From Chloroflexota bacterium (GTDB lineage: Bacteria; Chloroflexota; Limnocylindria; Limnocylindrales; CSP1-4), in contig JAJYDP010000155.1 in assembly GCA_021777365.1 (NCBI GenBank), positions 1-9,176 on the forward strand: 9,176 nucleotides of DNA, given 5' to 3'. The translations under genes and the position numbers were made by a program. This document shows, one piece after another, positions 6,509-9,176 of the stretch (positions are counted from its first letter, which is position 1; each line of letters opens with the position of its first letter). The notes under the pieces are model-generated. The model saw only the letters and a program-made list of their open reading frames with translations. It was not told the DNA's origin and did not search any database.

Positions 6509-6514
6509 ATCATA
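6509..6514 (-). promoter_or_regulatory. -10 box (TATGAT, extended TGTATGAT) of the transporter, leaderless
   Basis: Minus-strand TGTATGAT (6516-6509) ends 7 nt before the ATG at 6501, so the transcript should begin at the start codon. TATGAT and the 7-nt gap are identical to those of the MOSC gene. There is no Shine-Dalgarno sequence. A -35 element would fall at the start of the opposite gene, where none is clear. Confidence 0.6.
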
Positions 6515-6525
6515 CAGGGCGGGGG

Positions 6526-6531
6526 TAGCAT
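6526..6531 (+). promoter_or_regulatory. -10 box (TAGCAT) of the pseudo-ligase gene, leaderless
   Basis: TAGCAT is followed by 6 nt and then GTG 6538. It sits 11 bp from the transporter's -10 box on the other strand, so the two polymerase sites must overlap. An 8-bp palindrome, AGCATGCT (6527-6534), overlaps the box. Confidence 0.5.
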
Positions 6532-6537
6532 GCTGAG

Positions 6538-7230
6538 GTGGCCAACGTCGTCGAGATACCGACCGACCCGCTCGACTGGCGGCCGCAGCACGCCCGGCCG
6601 AGCCGCAACCCGCGTTCGGTCGCCGACCCGGTGATCGAGCCGCTCTGGCACGGGACGCGTGTGCTCGTGCACGTGGACGCCTCACGGCGCGCCGCGGACG
6701 GCGGGCCGTGGTGCGCCGTCCTGGACGACGAGGGAGAGGACGTCGCCGATCTCGAACCGGAGGTGACCGCCGCCCTGCGGACCGCGATCCTGGCCGGCGA
6801 CGCGGTCGTGGACGGCTACCTGACCGACCAGGCGACCCGCCCCGGCGAGAACATCGCCCTGGTCGCGGTCGGCCGGCGCAGCGGCAACATCGTGATGGGG
6901 CACCGGGTGGACCCAGACGTCTCCCCGCCCCTCGACGACGGGTCGCCTCGCCCCGTGGCGTTCGTTGCCGTCGACCTGCTGCGCGTCGACGGGCAGGACC
7001 TCTTCGACGTGCCGCTCCTCGAGCGCAAGCGGATCCTCGACTCGCTGGTGACGGTGGGCGAACTGGTGCGCCTCTCGCCGTACACGCGACCTCCGGTGGA
7101 GGGGTGGATGCGCACGTGGCGCGCCACGGGGTTCGAGGGCGTGATGCTCAAGGCGGCCAACAGCCGCTACCGACCCGGAGCCGAGACCGACGACTGGACC
7201 ATTGCGCTCTCGAGCCACTCACGCCGCTGA
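6538..7230 (+). CDS. Degenerate ATP-dependent DNA ligase-like nucleotidyltransferase domain (predicted inactive)
   Basis: The 230-residue product aligns by eye with the adenylation domain of ATP-dependent DNA ligases (LigD/LigC type), but several catalytic motifs are lost. Motif I, normally EPKWDGxR, reads EPLWHGTR (34-41): the AMP-accepting lysine is L36 and the Asp is H38. Motif III, normally DGEL, reads DGYL (92-95). Motif IIIa, FVAVDLLRVDGQDLFDVPLLERKRIL (from 142), and motif IV, EGVMLK (200-205), are well kept. NSRYRPG also resembles ligases. Motif V, normally WxKxK, reads WTIAL (220-224). No OB-fold, polymerase or nuclease domain follows. The frame is intact and codon use resembles neighbouring genes, so it looks like a maintained pseudoenzyme rather than decay. 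It may bind nucleotide or DNA, or a partner; no function is known to me. It starts at GTG 6538 on a leaderless promoter. Confidence 0.75.
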   Translation: MANVVEIPTDPLDWRPQHARPSRNPRSVADPVIEPLWHGTRVLVHVDASRRAADGGPWCAVLDDEGEDVADLEPEVTAALRTAILAGDAVVDGYLTDQATRPGENIALVAVGRRSGNIVMGHRVDPDVSPPLDDGSPRPVAFVAVDLLRVDGQDLFDVPLLERKRILDSLVTVGELVRLSPYTRPPVEGWMRTWRATGFEGVMLKAANSRYRPGAETDDWTIALSSHSRR

Positions 7231-7246
7231 GGCATCGTCGGGTCGC

Positions 7247-7260
7247 GCCGCTCACGCGGC
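7247..7260 (+). terminator. Weak hairpin after the pseudo-ligase gene
   Basis: GCCGC and GCGGC flank the loop TCAC, 17 nt after the stop codon. The stem is only 5 bp and there is no T-run, so termination here is a weak suggestion. Confidence 0.2.
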
Positions 7261-7262
7261 CC

Positions 7263-7313
7263 CGGACGGCCGGCGCGCGTGGACCGGTGACTCCGTACCG
7301 GAGCGGACGGCCG
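7263..7313. repeat. 10-bp direct repeat in the leader of the GNAT gene
   Basis: CGGACGGCCG occurs at 7263-7272 and 7304-7313, 41 bp apart (about four helical turns). Between them CTCCG-TAC-CGGAG (7291-7303) can form a small hairpin. This could be a pair of regulator sites, but such GC-rich decamers recur easily at this base composition. No clear -10 box was found in this 100-bp gap. Confidence 0.3.
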
Positions 7314-7320
7314 TGAACCT

Positions 7321-7326
7321 GAGGTG
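7321..7326 (+). promoter_or_regulatory. Ribosome binding site of the GNAT gene
   Basis: GAGGTG lies 6 nt before GTG 7333 and favours that start. The in-frame GTG 7324 and TTG 7327 overlap or abut this sequence. Confidence 0.5.
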
Positions 7327-7332
7327 TTGCCC

Positions 7333-8742
7333 GTGACCGATCCCGCCCCGTCCACGACCGTCCCCGGCGACCTGCCCATCTCGGTGCGGCGCGCACGGCC
7401 CGGCGACACGCATGCCGTCCTCGACTTCGCGCGCACGACCTGGGATGGCTGGGACTACATCCCCTCCGTGTGGCAGGAGTGGCTGGAGGCGCCGGACGGC
7501 GTCGTGCTCGTCGCGACGCCTCGCGCGCAGCGCGAGATCGATCGCTTCGGCCGGCCCCTGCAGCCGGACCGCCCGATCGCCATCGCCCGCGTGGCGATGC
7601 TCTCGCCGGACGAGGCGTGGCTGGAGGGGCTGCGCGTGGACCCGGGCGTGCGCAACCGGGGCGTCGCGCGCCTCTTCCACGGCGCGTGCCTCGCCTGGGC
7701 CCGCGCCCAGGGTGCCACGAGCGTGCGGTACGCCACCGGCGAGGACAACGAGGGATCCCACCGCCTGGGCCTCCATCACGGGTTCCGCCTGCTGCGACCC
7801 TGGCGCAGCTACCAGCCGCCGCACCCGCGGGTCGATGAGGCGGAGGAGGCGGAGACCGCGGCGTCTGCGACCCTGGTGGGCGAGGACGAGTTCGCCGACC
7901 TCGCGGACGAGGCGACGGGGGAGGTGCCGGCGGACGTGGCCGAGCAGGCGATGGCCGCCGCAGCGCCGGATGAGGAGGAGCGTACGGCGGAGGCTCCGGC
8001 AGGCGAACCGGGTGTGGAGCGCGCACGCGAGGAACTCGAGGAGATCGAGGAACGCGAGGAGGACCGGGAGGAGCTGGCGGCCGTCGCGGGCGAGCCGTGG
8101 GCTGCCGCCGGGCCGCCCTCCCCTGCGCTCTCGGGCGCGACGGCCACGCTGGAGCAGGCCGCCCTGGAGAAGGCGCAACGACGGCTGCGGCGCGCGGGCC
8201 TGCTCCTGGATCCCGGGTCGGCGCCGGACCTCCGCCGGCGCTGGTGGGAGCGCGTGCGCGACGACCCGACGTTTGCCATGGGCGACCGGCTCTACGAGTT
8301 CCGCAGCTGGGCGTTCCAGGAGCTGACCGAGGCGCGCTTCGCGGCCCACGTGCGGGCCGGTGAGGTGCTCGTCATGGAGGAGGGATCGGGGCGACGCCAC
8401 CGCCGCTGGGCACTCGCGGTCCTGCCGCTCGGGGAGGCACTGTCGGCCGACCAGCGGCCGTGGGCCGCCCTCGTGGCGGGTGACGGTGCCGCGGTGCTGG
8501 ATCTCGCGGTCGCCACCGGCCGCGCGCTGGCTCGCCCGCTGCGCCTGCGCATCCCGGACGGCGCACCGCTCGTGACCGGGCACGAGGATGCCTTCATCGC
8601 CGCCGGGTTCCCGCCGGCGCGCGAGACGCTCCACCTGCTGGCCCGCCCGCTTCCGTCGGACGCGGCGGTCGACCTGGGAGACCCGGGCATGGTGGTCTTC
8701 GCGGAGCCTCCCCGCCGTGTGACGGTGCCGCCCGGCGCGTGA
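7333..8742 (+). CDS. GNAT N-acetyltransferase with acidic insert and a second C-terminal domain
   Basis: The GTG 7333 start gives 469 residues. Residues about 15-160 are a GNAT domain: VRRARPGDTHAVLDFARTTW, then DYIPSVWQEWL, then motif A LRVDPGVRNRGVARLFH (100-116). The ATGEDNEGSHRLGLHHGFRLL stretch is the usual GNAT C-terminal end. Acetyl-CoA binding is therefore expected; the acceptor is unknown. Residues about 167-250 are an extremely acidic low-complexity segment, including a likely charged helix EREELEEIEEREEDREEL-like run (about 229-248). A second folded region follows (about 275-440), starting DPTFAMGDRLYEFRSWAFQELTEARFAAHVRAGEVL. It may be a degenerate second GNAT half, since tandem GNATs of this build exist, but no motif A is visible there. 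Plain single GNAT proteins are 150-200 residues, so this one is unusually long. No signal peptide or membrane segment. Confidence 0.85.
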   Translation: MTDPAPSTTVPGDLPISVRRARPGDTHAVLDFARTTWDGWDYIPSVWQEWLEAPDGVVLVATPRAQREIDRFGRPLQPDRPIAIARVAMLSPDEAWLEGLRVDPGVRNRGVARLFHGACLAWARAQGATSVRYATGEDNEGSHRLGLHHGFRLLRPWRSYQPPHPRVDEAEEAETAASATLVGEDEFADLADEATGEVPADVAEQAMAAAAPDEEERTAEAPAGEPGVERAREELEEIEEREEDREELAAVAGEPWAAAGPPSPALSGATATLEQAALEKAQRRLRRAGLLLDPGSAPDLRRRWWERVRDDPTFAMGDRLYEFRSWAFQELTEARFAAHVRAGEVLVMEEGSGRRHRRWALAVLPLGEALSADQRPWAALVAGDGAAVLDLAVATGRALARPLRLRIPDGAPLVTGHEDAFIAAGFPPARETLHLLARPLPSDAAVDLGDPGMVVFAEPPRRVTVPPGA

Positions 8743-8762
8743 GCGTGCTGCTCGCGGAGTGA

Positions 8763-8810
8763 GCGCCGGCGCGTCCCGGCGCCCGGCGCATGACAGAGCC
8801 GGCCCGGCTC
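8763..8810. other. Hairpin-forming sequences after the GNAT gene
   Basis: GCGCCGGCGC (8763-8772) is a perfect palindrome, and GAGCCGG-C-CCGGCTC (8796-8810) is a perfect inverted repeat with 7-bp arms. The second is a fair candidate for a factor-dependent or U-tract-less terminator of the GNAT gene, 54 nt past its stop. No T-run follows. Confidence 0.35.
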
Positions 8811-8872
8811 GGCCGCGGCGCCACCCGCGCCCGTGCTCCGGGCGGTGTCCCGGTGCGTCCCGGCGCCCGGCG
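8766..8872. repeat. 23-bp direct repeat pair upstream of the glycosyltransferase
   Basis: Positions 8766-8788 and 8850-8872 match at 22 of 23 bases, with an 18-bp identical core beginning GCGTCCCGG. Similarity resumes after a one-base indel with ATGAC. The copies are 84 bp apart, about eight helical turns. A shorter echo, GTGTCCCGG, sits just before the second copy at 8846-8853. The pair lies wholly in the 188-bp gap between genes. It could be a regulator-binding pair or a small duplication; no mobile-element ends or target duplications are visible. Confidence 0.6.
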
Positions 8873-8917
8873 ATGACCCCGGATCTGCTCCCGCCGGCCC
8901 GGGGTGACTGGCTGGGC

Positions 8918-8923
8918 TACAGT
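8918..8923 (+). promoter_or_regulatory. -10 box (TACAGT) of the glycosyltransferase gene, leaderless
   Basis: TACAGT is followed by exactly 7 nt and then ATG 8931, the same geometry as the MOSC and transporter genes. No Shine-Dalgarno sequence and no clear -35 hexamer were seen. Confidence 0.55.
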
Positions 8924-8930
8924 TGTGCGG

Positions 8931-9176
8931 ATGCCGTCGTCACTGCCGCCCGCCCTCCGCGACGCCGTCGACCGCGTCGGCCGCGCCGACATCATGGTCG
9001 GCATCCCGAGCTTCCGGAACGCCGCGACGATCGGCCACGTGGCGCGCGCGGCACAGGCCGGGCTGGTCCAGTACTTCCCGGACCTGCGCCCGGTGCTGGT
9101 CAATGCCGATGCCGGCTCGCCCGACGGGACCCAGCGCGTCGTGGTGGAGACGGAGCCGCCCGATTACGTGGAGCGG
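8931..9176 (+). CDS. Glycosyltransferase, GT-A type N-terminal part, cut by the window edge
   Basis: The 82 visible residues begin a nucleotide-sugar-dependent glycosyltransferase. IMVGIPSFRNAATIGHVARAAQAGL (21-45) is the first beta-strand and helix of the GT-A fold, and VLVNADAGSPDGT (56-67) corresponds to the DGGSxDGT stretch that contacts the sugar nucleotide; here the first Gly of DGG is Ala. The style resembles family 2 and the glucosyl- or mannosylglycerate synthase-like enzymes, but the acceptor cannot be told from this fragment. The start is supported by the -10 box 7 nt upstream. No signal peptide or membrane segment is seen in the visible part. Confidence 0.75.
   Translation, partial: MPSSLPPALRDAVDRVGRADIMVGIPSFRNAATIGHVARAAQAGLVQYFPDLRPVLVNADAGSPDGTQRVVVETEPPDYVER

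Noticed and set aside
6502..6672. N-terminal extension of the transporter to ATG 6672
   Set aside because: It would overlap the divergent gene's coding start and both promoters; the -10 box 7 nt before ATG 6501 supports the shorter form.
4760..6685. Minus-strand frame of 641 codons covering the transporter gene
   Set aside because: Arg/Ala/Pro/Gly-rich with no membrane segments; it is the wrong frame of the transporter gene, whose true frame gives about 12 hydrophobic segments and the UMF1 signature.
6538..7230. Pseudo-ligase as an active LigD-type non-homologous end-joining ligase
   Set aside because: The motif I lysine, motif III Glu and motif V lysines are all replaced, and no OB-fold, Ku, polymerase or phosphoesterase domain is present in the window.
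7252..8634. Long minus-strand open frame (460 codons) opposite the GNAT gene
   Set aside because: It has the composition of an antisense shadow and no family motifs, and the plus strand has GNAT motif A and a ribosome binding site.

Overview
The window is GC-rich (roughly 70% by eye), almost fully coding, and carries no transposase, integrase, phage gene, rRNA, tRNA or CRISPR array that I can see. Tight packing, GTG starts, 4-nt start/stop overlaps and promoters seen only as a TANNNT -10 box placed 6-7 nt before a start codon (leaderless mRNAs) suggest a free-living high-GC bacterium. An actinobacterium or a high-GC Chloroflexota lineage (for example Limnocylindria-like) both fit. That is an inference from composition and gene type; no marker in the window settles it.

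Layout. (1) Positions 1-208 form a probable promoter region with short GC-rich tandem repeats. A minus-strand gene may begin near the left edge. (2) 209-1564 is a MOSC-domain protein fused to a GNAT-type acetyltransferase region. (3) 1610-5093 is a same-strand cluster: an HNH endonuclease, a CCA-adding enzyme/poly(A)-polymerase-type tRNA nucleotidyltransferase with an HD domain, a small TPR protein with a disordered Pro/Ala tail, and a GalE-type UDP-sugar epimerase. Spacings are 10 nt, -4 nt and 22 nt, so the last three genes at least are probably co-transcribed; galE may also have its own promoter. (4) 5107-6501 (minus) is an MFS transporter of the UMF1/Atg22-like type, convergent with galE. 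(5) 6538-7230 (plus) diverges from the transporter and encodes a protein shaped like the nucleotidyltransferase domain of ATP-dependent DNA ligases but without the catalytic lysine. (6) 7333-8742 is a GNAT acetyltransferase interrupted by a long acidic segment and followed by a second, unassigned domain. (7) 8743-8930 is a repeat- and hairpin-rich intergenic stretch. (8) 8931-9176 is the start of a glycosyltransferase cut by the window edge.

How the genes fit together: the CCA enzyme is tRNA 3'-end housekeeping, while GalE and the truncated glycosyltransferase both point to sugar-nucleotide use in glycans or glycosylated solutes, though they are 3.8 kb apart. The remaining genes look like independent units with their own promoters. 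I found no convincing multi-gene novel system. The items most worth a second look are the pseudo-ligase (6538-7230), the repeated leaderless promoter architecture, the 37-bp divergent promoter between transporter and pseudo-ligase, the MOSC-GNAT fusion, and the minigene squeezed between the TPR gene and galE.
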